The notes under the pieces are model-generated. The model made no database searches. It had not been told where the DNA came from and worked only from the letters and a program-made list of their open reading frames with translations. Shown one piece after another: positions 36,855 through 44,624 of a DNA stretch of 64,000 nt; position 1 is the stretch's first letter; each line of letters starts with the position of its first letter. This stretch comes from Candidatus Promineofilum glycogenicum (GTDB taxonomy: Bacteria > Chloroflexota > Anaerolineae > Promineifilales > Promineifilaceae). The stretch covers positions 496,001 to 560,000 of the forward strand of contig JADJHJ010000003.1 in the NCBI GenBank assembly GCA_016707605.1, in the 5' to 3' direction. A program made the translations under genes and the position numbers.

Positions 36855-38168
36855 ATGGAGCACAAGCAACAACTACTGGAGCGCATCGCCAACCGCGAGG
36901 CGCAGATTGGCATCGTCGGCCTGGGCTACGTCGGCCTGCCGCTGGCCGTGGCCTTCGCTCAGGAAGGGTTCAGCGTCGTCGGCGTCGATCTGGACAGCCG
37001 CAAGATCGCTGCGCTGCAACGGGGCGAGAGCTACGTCGAGGACGTGCCGGCGGACGTGATCGCCGCGCTGGCGGACGCCGGTCTGTTCAGCGTGAGCACC
37101 GACTACGCCACGCTGGCCGAGGTGGACGCCATCTCCATCTGCGTGCCGACGCCGCTGCGCAAGACCAAAGACCCCGACATCTCCTACATCGTTGACGCCA
37201 CCGAGTGCATCGCCACTCACATGCCGGCCGACGGCGGGCAACTCATCGTTTTGGAGAGCACCACCTATCCGGGCACGACGGACGAGATCGTCCTGCCGCG
37301 CCTGGGGCGCGACGGGCTGGAAGTCGGCCGCGACTTCTTCCTGGCCTTTTCGCCGGAGCGCATCGACCCCGGCCGCACCGACTTCACTGTGCGCACCACG
37401 CCCAAGGTCATCGGCGGCGTGACGCCCGACTGTTTGGAGGTGGCCGTGGCCCTCTATGCCACCGTCGTCGACCACCCCGTGCCCGTGTCCAGCACGGCCA
37501 CGGCCGAGATGGTCAAGCTGCTGGAGAACACCTTCCGCGCCGTCAACATCGGCCTGGTCAACGAAGTGGCCCTGATGTGCGACCGGCTGGGGCTGAACGT
37601 CTGGGAGGTGGTCGGCGCGGCGGCGACCAAGCCCTACGGCTTCATGCCCTTCCGCCCGGGGCCGGGCCTGGGCGGCCACTGCATCCCCATCGACCCCCAC
37701 TACCTGAGCTGGAAGCTGCGCACACTCAACTACACCGCCCGCTTCATTGAACTGGCGGCCGAGGTCAACAGCCATATGCCCGACTACGTGGTCAGCAAGG
37801 TGGCCGACGCGCTGAACGCCCGGCGCAAGGCGGTCAATGGCAGCCGCGTCCTGGTGCTGGGTGTGGCCTACAAGCGCGACGTGGGCGACGTGCGCGAAAG
37901 CCCGGCGCTGGACGTGATTCACCTCCTGCGGCAGCGCGGGGCCGAGGTTAGCTACCATGATCCCTACGTCGCCTCGCTGCGGCGCGAGGGCATCGATCTG
38001 GATGCGTCGCCGCTGACGGCCGAGGGGCTGGCCGCGGCCGACTGCGTGGTCGTCGTCACCGATCACAGCGCCTATGACTGGACCTGGATCGGCGCGACCG
38101 CGCCGCTGATCGTGGACACGCGCAACGCCATCAAGAACGGCGCTGTGGCCAGCATCGTTCGCCTCTAA
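36855..38168 (+). CDS. Nucleotide-sugar dehydrogenase (UDP-GlcNAc/ManNAc 6-dehydrogenase type)
   Basis: 437 residues from ATG 36855. The Rossmann motif is IGIVGLGYVGLP (18-29), the catalytic Cys276 lies in GPGLGGHCIPIDPHYLSWK, and the C-terminal domain contains VLGVAYKRDVGDVRESPALD. The sequence is of the WbpA/WecC kind, which oxidises UDP-N-acetylhexosamine to the uronic acid with two NAD+, rather than of the UDP-glucose dehydrogenase kind; the exact sugar is inference. Product feeds surface polysaccharide. The upstream open frame to 36711 has no family resemblance, so the ATG at 36855 is chosen. Confidence 0.92.
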   Translation: MEHKQQLLERIANREAQIGIVGLGYVGLPLAVAFAQEGFSVVGVDLDSRKIAALQRGESYVEDVPADVIAALADAGLFSVSTDYATLAEVDAISICVPTPLRKTKDPDISYIVDATECIATHMPADGGQLIVLESTTYPGTTDEIVLPRLGRDGLEVGRDFFLAFSPERIDPGRTDFTVRTTPKVIGGVTPDCLEVAVALYATVVDHPVPVSSTATAEMVKLLENTFRAVNIGLVNEVALMCDRLGLNVWEVVGAAATKPYGFMPFRPGPGLGGHCIPIDPHYLSWKLRTLNYTARFIELAAEVNSHMPDYVVSKVADALNARRKAVNGSRVLVLGVAYKRDVGDVRESPALDVIHLLRQRGAEVSYHDPYVASLRREGIDLDASPLTAEGLAAADCVVVVTDHSAYDWTWIGATAPLIVDTRNAIKNGAVASIVRL

Positions 38169-38229
38169 ATTAGGGATTAGGGATTAGGGATTAGGGAAGA
38201 GCGCTCTTCCCTGGCCCTGGATCCCTAGC
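38169..38229. repeat. TTAGGGATTAGGGA-type palindrome, copy 1
   Basis: Four TTAGGGA units lead into the 18-bp perfect palindrome GGGAAGAGCGCTCTTCCC (38194-38211), then a degraded complement ending at ATCCCTAG. It links the stops of convergent genes. Confidence 0.8.
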
Positions 38230-39690
38230 TCCATGCGGCGCGGCGCTGCCCGCGGGGAAAGTGGTTCTTCAGCCGCCCGCCGGCGCGCTTGCCCCAGCCC
38301 AGACCGAAGCCGTCTACCGTTACCAGCGTCCAGCCGTCGGGGCCGGGCGGCAGGTCGGTCGCCGGCAGATCGCCGCCGGACAGATAGACGGCCAGGCGCG
38401 GGTCGCCGGCCGCCCAGCGCACGGCGCGGGCGTCGCCGTCATTCAGACAGAGCGCCAGATCGTGGCCGGGCCGGAAGTGGCCCGACCTCATTTCGCCCAG
38501 GGGCAGGCCGTAGCGGATGAGGTGCAGCCGCCCGGGGTCGATAGCCCGGCGCGGCAGCAGGGTGAGGCGGTCGCCGTGGACGTGGAGCCGCTCCTCCGGC
38601 AGTTCGATAGTCAGCGTGGCCGTGGCGAACTCGCGCCAGAGGCGCAGTTGGGCGGCCGTCGGCGGGCGGCGCTGGAACGGCGCGGGTTCGCCGCCGTCCG
38701 GCTCCCCGGCGCGGGTCATCAGGGCCAGAAAGTGGCCCTCGCCGGGGAAGCGGTGGGGCCAGAGGCGGACGGCGCGGGTCAGTTGGGCGGCGATGGTCGG
38801 ATCGGTTGCCGCTTCGCCTACCCACTCCGGCCGGCCGCGGTCGGCTCCGGCGATGGGTGGCGAGTCGATGAGGCCAAAGTCGCCCGCCCGGCCAGAAAGT
38901 CGCCCACGACCGCCTCGTTCTCCTCCGGCGAGAAGGCGCAGGTGGCGTAGAGCAGACGGCCGCCGGGCCGCACCAGGTCGGGGGCGACGGCCAGCACGCC
39001 GCGCTGCCGCCGGGCGCAGGCGGCGACGATGCTTTCGCTCCACTCGACGCTCTCCAGGCGGCGGAACATCGCTTCGCCGGAGCAGGGGGCGTCGATGAGC
39101 ACGCGGTCGAACACCGGCCCGAACGCCGCCGCCAGCCGCTCCGGCTCCTCGTGGGTCACCAGCACGTTGACCGCGCCCCAGCGGGCCAGGTTGTCGGCCA
39201 GCAGGCGGGCGCGGCCGGCGTGAACGTCGTTGGCGACGAGCAGGCTGTCGTCGGCCAGGGCGCGCCGCAGTGGGGAGCCACCACCCGTCGTCGGCGCGCC
39301 CATCCGCGCGGCCAGGTGCGTCGCCTTGCCCCCCGGCGCGGCGGCCAGGTCGAGGACGAGTTCGCCCGGCGCGGGGGCCAGGGCGACGGCGGCGGTCATG
39401 GCCGATGGGTCTTGCAGGTAGTAGAGGCCGGCGTCGTGGTAGGGGTGGCGGCCGGGGCGGCTGTCGTCGGCTACGCTGAAGGCTGCCGGCTCCCAGTCGC
39501 CCAGCGGGGCAAGCGAGAACGGCGCGAGGGTGGTAAACTCAACGGGCGCGATTTTGAGCGTGTTGACCCGCAGCCCGCCCACCGGCGGCCGGTCATAGGC
39601 GGCTACAAAGGCGTCGTACTCATCCGGCGGCAAGAGCGAACGCATCTTGGCCAGGAAGGCGGGTGGCGGTGATTGAGGCAGGCGCTTCAT
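38225..39690 (-). pseudogene. rsmF: RsmF/YebU-like rRNA cytosine methyltransferase, one-base frameshift
   Basis: ATG at 39690: MKRLPQSPPPAFLAKMRSLL. The NOL1/NOP2/Sun catalytic core is clear: SAM motif VLDLAAAPGGKATHLAARMG, IDAPCSGEAMFRR (motif IV Cys), LLYATCAFSPEENE (motif VI Cys nucleophile). At about 38890 one G is missing (LAG then AGDFGLIDSPPIAGADRG in the next frame). The C-terminal PUA-like region then continues to 38225 (LPRRAIDPGRLHLIRYGLPL, LVTVDGFGLGWGKRAGGRLK). Restored length about 488 residues, the RsmF size. It makes 5-methylcytosine in rRNA. The deletion is in a G run, which suggests an assembly error. Confidence 0.85.
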
Positions 39691-39700
39691 GTTAATTTGG

Positions 39701-39806
39701 GAAGAGGGACGCAGAGGGACGCGGAGAAGCAGAGAGACGCAGAGAGAAGCAATATCTTCCTCTGCGTCTCTCTGCGTCACCTCCGCGTTTCTCCGCGTCC
39801 CTCTTC
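39701..39806. repeat. GGACGCAGAG-type inverted repeat, copy 8 of the GCAAAGACGC group
   Basis: GAAGAGGGACGCAGAGGGAC at 39701 and its complement ending GTCCCTCTTC at 39806; imperfect stem. Between divergent rsmF-like and tgt-like genes. Confidence 0.75.
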
Positions 39807-39834
39807 TCTTTCTTCAATTGGAGTTTACTCTCTA

Positions 39835-40929
39835 ATGAACTCGAATCTGGCGACGCTGCAACTACCCCACGGCGACTTGCCGCTGCCGGCCTTCCTGCCC
39901 GACGGCACGCAGGGCGTGGTGCGCGCCGTCTCGGCCGACGATCTGGAGGCGGCCGGGGTGCGCGCCGTGCAGATGAACGTCTACCACCTGATGCAGCGGC
40001 CGGGCACGTCCACCATTCAGGCCCTCGGCGGCCTGCACCGCATGGCCGGCTGGCGCGGCCCCATCTTCACCGACTCCGGCGGCTTCCAAGTATACTCCCT
40101 CATCCGGCAGAACCCCAAGAGCGGCAGCATCACCGACCGCGGCGCGACCTTCCGGCCGGGCGGCGACCGCAAGTACCAACTGACGCCGGAGAAGAGCATC
40201 CAGCTCCAGTTCGGCTACGGCTCCGACATGCTCATCTGCCTCGACGACTGCACCGGGCCGGACGACCCGCCGGCGGCGCAGGCCGAGTCGGTGCGGCGGA
40301 CGATCCGCTGGGCGGCGGAGTGCAAGCGGGCCTACTTGCGGCTGGTGGAGCAGAAGCGGCTGGAGGAGGCGCAACGGCCGCGGCTGATGGGCGTCGTCCA
40401 GGGCGGGCTGTCGCGCGAACTGCGGCAGGAGTGCGCCGCGGCGCTGCTGGACATCGGCTTCGACGCCTACGGCTATGGCGGCTGGCCGCTCGATAGCCAG
40501 GGGCAGTTGCTGACGGAGATGCTGGCCACGGTGCGCGAACTGGTGCCGCGCCAGTTCCCCGTCCACGCCCTGGGCGTCGGCCATCCGCCGAGCGTAGCGG
40601 CCTGCGTTGGCCTGGGCTACGAACTGTTCGACAGCACCATGCCCACCCGCGACGCCCGCCACGGCCGCCTCTACACCTTCCGCCGCGACCCGGCCGCCGC
40701 GCCGCTGGTCGGCGCCGACTGGTTCGGCTACGTCTACCCCGGCGACGACAAGCACGTCAAGGCCGCCGGGCCGGTGTCGTCCCACTGCGATTGCCCCACC
40801 TGCCGCCGCTACTCGCTGGGCTATCTACACCACCTCTTCAAGCTCAATGACAACCTCTACTTCCGGCTGGCGACGGTGCATAACCTGCGGTTTATGACGA
40901 TGTTGATGGAGCATTTGCGCCTGTCGTAA
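39835..40929 (+). CDS. tgt: tRNA-guanine transglycosylase family protein, divergent
   Basis: 364 residues from ATG 39835. Catalytic regions: GPIFTDSGGFQVYSLI (Asp general base), MGVVQGGLSRELRQE, and YELFDSTMPTRDARHG, where the Asp in FDS is the nucleophile position. Zinc ligands CDCPTC plus a following His. The enzyme exchanges guanine-34 for preQ1 in tRNAs. Several usual residues differ: QMNVYHLM for the NTYHL region and GFDAYGYGGWPLD where Tgt has an iGGL segment. It may therefore be a paralogue with a changed substrate pocket. No queuosine-pathway gene is near. Confidence 0.88.
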   Translation: MNSNLATLQLPHGDLPLPAFLPDGTQGVVRAVSADDLEAAGVRAVQMNVYHLMQRPGTSTIQALGGLHRMAGWRGPIFTDSGGFQVYSLIRQNPKSGSITDRGATFRPGGDRKYQLTPEKSIQLQFGYGSDMLICLDDCTGPDDPPAAQAESVRRTIRWAAECKRAYLRLVEQKRLEEAQRPRLMGVVQGGLSRELRQECAAALLDIGFDAYGYGGWPLDSQGQLLTEMLATVRELVPRQFPVHALGVGHPPSVAACVGLGYELFDSTMPTRDARHGRLYTFRRDPAAAPLVGADWFGYVYPGDDKHVKAAGPVSSHCDCPTCRRYSLGYLHHLFKLNDNLYFRLATVHNLRFMTMLMEHLRLS

Positions 40930-40930
40930 C

Positions 40931-40969
40931 GCGATTCTCTGAATCGCGGGCACGATTCGGGAGAATCGC
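40931..40969. repeat. GCGATTC...GAATCGC palindromes
   Basis: GCGATTCTCTGAATCGC at 40931-40947 and GATTCGGGAGAATCGC at 40954-40969, with the outer GCGATTCTC/GAGAATCGC also pairing. Same wording as 49472-49563. Confidence 0.75.
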
Positions 40970-40970
40970 A

Positions 40971-41560
40971 CTACGCCACCTCCCAGTTTTCAATCGCCAA
41001 CCCGATCACTCGCTCAAACGGGGGGGTGTTGGCCGTCCCAGGGTGGGGGTGGTGGGGGGCCGAGGGCAGCCCGGCCAGGCGGGGATGCGCCAGGGCGGCG
41101 ACGTGGGCGAAGCCCGCCGGGGAGGGGGGGACGCACCCACGCCCGGGGCGGGGCCGCGGCCGCGCCGCCCCCGCCCGGCGCGGCGCGCCCCGCCCCCGTT
41201 CGGCCCCCCCCCCCCCGGGGGCCGCCCGGCGGGGGCCCCGCCCGGGCCGCCCCGGGCGGGGGCCCCGGGGCGGGGGGCCGGCCCCCGCTCCCCCCCCCGG
41301 GCGGGCGTGGGCGGGCCGGCCGCGCCGCCCCCGGCGGGGGGGGGCCCGGGGGCCCCGGGCCCGCGCCCGGGGGGGCCGGGGGGGGCGTCCCGGCCCCCCC
41401 CCGCCCCCCCCCCCCCCCGCTCGCCCAACGAAAACCAACGGCCACCCCGCCGGCAGCGGGCGGCGGGGGGGAGGGGGGGGGGGCGTCGGCCGGGGGGGGG
41501 GGAGGCAGGGAGGGGGGGGGGGAAAACCCTTGCTGAACACGGCGGCAGAGCAACTCACGC
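40971..41560 (-). pseudogene. Possible gene whose middle is replaced by the G/C homopolymer block
   Basis: The minus strand ends PPFERVIGLAIENWEVA with a stop at 40973-40971, preceded by HVAALAHPRLAGLPSA, which looks like normal protein. At the other end, from 41560, SCSAAVFSKGF also looks ordinary. Between them, 41107-41420, the codons are almost only Pro, Gly, Arg and Ala because the DNA is nearly pure G and C. No function can be named. Flanking parts are consistent with one gene of about 195 residues that was corrupted. Confidence 0.3.
41040..41530. other. Extreme G/C homopolymer block
   Basis: Runs of 8-12 G or C alternate, with scarcely any A or T from about 41107 to 41420. Nothing else in the window is like it. 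It resembles the output of failing base calls or poly-G artefacts collapsed into a consensus more than any biological repeat, as there is no repeating unit. Confidence 0.7.
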
Positions 41561-41602
41561 GGCACTACTGCGTACTGTGTCTTGAGAGGTTACAAACATT
41601 AG

Positions 41603-41622
41603 CGCGAGACTACGAGTCTCGC
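41603..41622. repeat. GCGAGACT...AGTCTCGC palindrome
   Basis: GCGAGACTACGAGTCTCGC with GTAG-like flank GGGAGTAG, in front of the PspC gene. A diverged member of the GTAG...CTAC set. Confidence 0.55.
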
Positions 41623-41638
41623 GGGGAGTAGTGAGACG

Positions 41639-41833
41639 ATGAAAGAGATGAGTGACAGCAAACAACTTCGCCGGCAAAACGGTATGTTCGCCGGCGTCTG
41701 CGGCGGCCTAGGCGACTTCTTCGGCATCAGCCCGAACTGGTTCCGGCTGGCCTTCCTGCTGATGATGCTGCCGGGCGGCATTCCCGGCATCCTGATCTAC
41801 CTGCTGCTGTGGGTGATCATGCCGAAGGCTTAA
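41639..41833 (+). CDS. PspC-domain small membrane protein
   Basis: 64 residues: KQLRRQNGMFAGVCGGLGDF then FFGISPNWFRLAFLLMMLPG and IPGILIYLLLWVIMPKA. The GVCGGLG turn and the single/double hydrophobic segment define PspC, the envelope-stress sensor partner in phage-shock systems. No pspA is in the window. ATG 41639; a second ATG at 41648 is possible. Ends before a bidirectional terminator. Confidence 0.92.
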   Translation: MKEMSDSKQLRRQNGMFAGVCGGLGDFFGISPNWFRLAFLLMMLPGGIPGILIYLLLWVIMPKA

Positions 41834-41865
41834 TCGAGATAGCTCTTCGCATAGCCAGTTGAGAA

Positions 41866-41931
41866 AACAGGCCGGTCGGCTGAGGAATGAGTGATAACTG
41901 TCACCCCTCAGCCGACCGGCTGTTTGCTTTT
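41866..41931. terminator. Bidirectional intrinsic terminator between pspC-like and anti-sigma genes
   Basis: 15-bp perfect stem GCCGGTCGGCTGAGG (41871-41885) with 41906-41920, 20-base loop. TGTTTGCTTTTA follows on the + side and TGTTTTCTC on the minus side. It lies between convergent genes. Confidence 0.8.
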
Positions 41932-43447
41932 ATGGGTTGTAGCGCCAGCGGTAGCCCTCCGGCCAGGCGACCAGTTGTGGCGGCGCTGCGGCGTCGGCGC
42001 GAAGCTGGAGCCACAGGCCCAACTTGGCCGGGGCGTTCAACTCCTGGGCCGGGTGCAGCACGACCGGGACGGTGATCTCGCCGCTGGTGCTGTCCAGTGT
42101 GACCTGCGCCGTGGCCACGCCGCGGCCGTTCTCGCCCACCGTTTCGGCGATCCTGATCTCCAGCAGGGCCGGCGGGGAGACGGCGTTGTAGGCCAGCCGC
42201 ACGTTGAAGGTGATTGGCTGCGTGCCACTGAGAACCGCGCCCGCCGCCGGCGACACGGCCAGGACGGTGATTTTCGGGTCAGTGTGTTCTGGCCGGCCGA
42301 TTGTGACCGGTCCGATGACGATTTCCGTGCTGACGGCCAGATCAACCACGGGTAGGTGCTGCCCATTCGCGCCGACCAACCCCGTGACCAGCAGGTAGTC
42401 GCCGGGCGGTAAGTCGTCGGGCAGCACAAGGGGCAGATGGAAGAGCCAGGCTCCCGCCTCGGCCGCGTCGTCCGTCGGGGTCAAAGCGGTCACACCCTCC
42501 ATCGTCAGTGCCCCGTCAGCCTGAGCGACCGTCTCGCCGGCCTCATTGCGGAGATGGAGAAAGGCCATCACGTCCGTGCCCGCGGCCAGGCCGGTGGGAA
42601 TGTGCCAACTCCCGCTGAACTCCAACGTCGCACCGGGCGTCAGGCCGTCGGACGCGTTGGTACTGGACGTTTCCAGACGGGCGCTCCCTTCCGGCGGCGG
42701 CAGGGGGGCTGGCCCTTCCGCAGCCGTCGTCTCGATTGGCTGAGCAACAGGAACCTCGCCCAGCCTTACTGTCGTCGCCCCATCGCTGCCGAGGGGTAGG
42801 CGAGCGCCTGTGGCCGGGTCGTACAGACCGGCTACTAACTTATAGGCGTTGGCGGCCATGTCGGCCGTAACGGTCAGCGAGGCGGTGGCCGTCGCTTGCC
42901 CCTCAGCCGCAGCCTCGATTACCGTGGGCTGTAACGGGGCGTCCGCCTGGGCAATGACCTGGCCGTTGGCGTCCAGCAAGTGGACGAAGGCCATGACCTC
43001 ACCGGCTTCGGGCGGCAGGCTCCAGCGGGTGTCCACCACGAGAATCACGTCTGGCGCTAGCGAGTCGCCGGGCGGGTTGGCCGCGCCGCCCGGTGGCGCT
43101 GCCATGCTGACGGTGTGTTCGAGAAGCTGATAGGCGGGTGGTGGAGAGCCGCCGAAGGTGGAGCGACCGGCGCTGCTGAGGGAGAACCACATCAGCCCGA
43201 CGACGACCGCCAGCAAGGCCACGGCCGCCAATGACCCGGCCCAGCGCCATAGGCTTGCGCCAGGCTCTGGCGCGGCGGCGTGCTGGTTGAGCAAGTCGCG
43301 CCGCAACTGCTGCTGAAAGGCCAGCGGCGGCGTGGGGCGTGTCGCCTGCCCGGCCCGCCGCAGCCGCGCGGCCAACGCCAGCAACTCGTCGTCCTCCGCG
43401 CCCACTTCCAGTCGATCCGCCCATTGCCGCTCTTGTTCGTTGCTCAT
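41930..43447 (-). CDS. Membrane protein with large extracytoplasmic domain, probable anti-sigma partner
   Basis: 505 residues from ATG 43447, with AAGGAG ahead. Cytoplasmic part 1-65 (MSNEQERQWADRLEVGAEDD), one membrane helix at about 66-92 (SLWRWAGSLAAVALLAVVVG), and an outside region of about 410 residues. That region carries two similar units, MAFVHLLDANGQVIAQADAP and MAFLHLRNEAGETVAQADGA, each followed by a PPGDYLLVTGL-like strand, and a third beta domain at the end. Its start overlaps the sigma factor stop (ATGA), so it is translated with it. This is the gene order and topology of ECF/anti-sigma pairs, but no zinc-finger or RsiW-like motif was recognised. Confidence 0.72.
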   Translation of the reverse strand: MSNEQERQWADRLEVGAEDDELLALAARLRRAGQATRPTPPLAFQQQLRRDLLNQHAAAPEPGASLWRWAGSLAAVALLAVVVGLMWFSLSSAGRSTFGGSPPPAYQLLEHTVSMAAPPGGAANPPGDSLAPDVILVVDTRWSLPPEAGEVMAFVHLLDANGQVIAQADAPLQPTVIEAAAEGQATATASLTVTADMAANAYKLVAGLYDPATGARLPLGSDGATTVRLGEVPVAQPIETTAAEGPAPLPPPEGSARLETSSTNASDGLTPGATLEFSGSWHIPTGLAAGTDVMAFLHLRNEAGETVAQADGALTMEGVTALTPTDDAAEAGAWLFHLPLVLPDDLPPGDYLLVTGLVGANGQHLPVVDLAVSTEIVIGPVTIGRPEHTDPKITVLAVSPAAGAVLSGTQPITFNVRLAYNAVSPPALLEIRIAETVGENGRGVATAQVTLDSTSGEITVPVVLHPAQELNAPAKLGLWLQLRADAAAPPQLVAWPEGYRWRYNP

Positions 43448-44031
43448 CGGGACATCTCCTTCGCCGCTTCGGCGCGTTCCAGTTGCCCGCGCAGGCGGGC
43501 CAGAGCACGATGCAGGCGCACGTAGACGTTGGCCCGCGAGCAGCCCAAAATGGCGGCCACGTCCTCCGTCGGCAACTCTTCCAGGAAGCGCAGGGTCAAC
43601 AGGTCGCGGTCGGCCGCGCCCAGCCGGCGCAGGGCGGCGTGGAGCGCGCCGTCGCGCTCGCCGGCCAGCAGCAGCGACTCGATCGGCCGTCCGTTCTGGC
43701 GTTCGACAGTGGGTAACTCCTCCTCGCCATCGTCGTCGCGCCCATGCCACGGCACGGCGAACCGGCCGCGCCGGTAGTGCTGGGCGATCTCGTGGCGGGC
43801 GATGGTGTAGAGCCAGGGGGCCAGCCCCGTCTCGCCGGGGCGATAGCGCCGGATGTGGCGCAGGGCCTTCTCGAACGTCGCCGCGGTGACGTCCTGGGCG
43901 ACGGCCGTGTCCTCCACCTGCCGGGCGACGTAGCCGTAGATGCGTTCGACGTAGCGGTCGTAGAGGACGGCGAAGGCCGCCGGGTCCTGGCCGGCCCGTT
44001 GGGCCAGCGTGGCTTCGTCAGCGTGCGTCAT
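43444..44031 (-). CDS. ECF-family RNA polymerase sigma factor
   Basis: 195 residues. Sigma-2 region FAVLYDRYVERIYGYVARQV, VAQDVTAATFEKALRHIRRY and PWLYTIARHEIAQHYRR; sigma-4 region LRFLEELPTEDVAAILGCSR with HTH and VRLHRALARLRGQLE. Length and lack of sigma-3 fit ECF factors. Directs transcription of a small regulon when released. The next gene overlaps by four bases and is the likely anti-sigma. ATG 44031. Confidence 0.94.
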   Translation of the reverse strand: MTHADEATLAQRAGQDPAAFAVLYDRYVERIYGYVARQVEDTAVAQDVTAATFEKALRHIRRYRPGETGLAPWLYTIARHEIAQHYRRGRFAVPWHGRDDDGEEELPTVERQNGRPIESLLLAGERDGALHAALRRLGAADRDLLTLRFLEELPTEDVAAILGCSRANVYVRLHRALARLRGQLERAEAAKEMSR

Positions 44032-44062
44032 GCTTATCTAACGCGCCGGACGAGGAAATCTT

Positions 44063-44473
44063 TCACCCCTCCTGTCGCGGCGCTTTCCAGGCCGGCGACT
44101 TGTGGACGTGGACGACCTGCCACTGTCCATCGCGCCGCACCAGCACGCGGCTCTCGTTGTGGGTCGCGTGGCGGATGCCCGTCTCGCCGGCGGTGGTCAC
44201 CATGAAGGTGTAGCTGACAATGGCCGTGTCGCCGTAGAGTTGCAGCCGCGGCTCCAGCAGGTCGTAGCGGAAGTCCAACCCCTTGCCGGCCCAACTGTGG
44301 TCGATCATGAAGAAGTGGAAGTCGAGGCCGTCCTGGCGGTGGGGGGTGACCCACCACTCGTAGAGCGACAGGTCTTCGCCGGTCGTCGCCCGATAGGCGG
44401 CCGAGTCCTGGGTGAAGATGCTGCGCAGATGGCGGTCGAGAAAGGTCCAGATTTCGCGTTCCTGGTCGGTCAT
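44063..44473 (-). CDS. SnoaL / DUF4440-like (NTF2-fold) protein
   Basis: 136 residues. Helix-rich start MTDQEREIWTFLDRHLRSIF then beta strands with DFHFFMIDHSWAGKGLDFRY and RVLVRRDGQWQVVHVHKSP; the last W-x-V-V-H-x-H-x-S phrase is typical of CaMKII-association-domain-like proteins. Small cone-shaped dimers that bind or modify hydrophobic ligands. Located 31 bases upstream of the sigma gene on the same strand; may share its transcript. Confidence 0.8.
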   Translation of the reverse strand: MTDQEREIWTFLDRHLRSIFTQDSAAYRATTGEDLSLYEWWVTPHRQDGLDFHFFMIDHSWAGKGLDFRYDLLEPRLQLYGDTAIVSYTFMVTTAGETGIRHATHNESRVLVRRDGQWQVVHVHKSPAWKAPRQEG

Positions 44474-44489
44474 GGTGCTCCGGAGAAGA

Positions 44490-44511
44490 AACCACAGATT
44501 TCACAGATTTT
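44490..44511. repeat. ACCACAGATT-type half repeat
   Basis: AACCACAGATTTCACAGATT upstream of the NTF2-fold gene on its promoter side, without a partner arm. Confidence 0.5.
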
Positions 44512-44624
44512 GTTTGCCGTTCGGCGTGTCAATTGTAGCATAGCACGCGGGGGCTGATGAGCGGGCGGTAAAGCGGTGACGCGCCAGTTCGCCGGGGCGG
44601 GGGCGTGGCCCTACAATTCAGAGC

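Noticed and set aside
39835..40929. Tgt-like gene as a DpdA-type DNA modification enzyme
   Set aside because: No other dpd or deazaguanine genes are near, and size and zinc motif fit the tRNA enzyme better.
41006..41631. Several open frames in the G/C block
   Set aside because: Pure Pro/Gly/Arg/Ala translation of homopolymers; not proteins.
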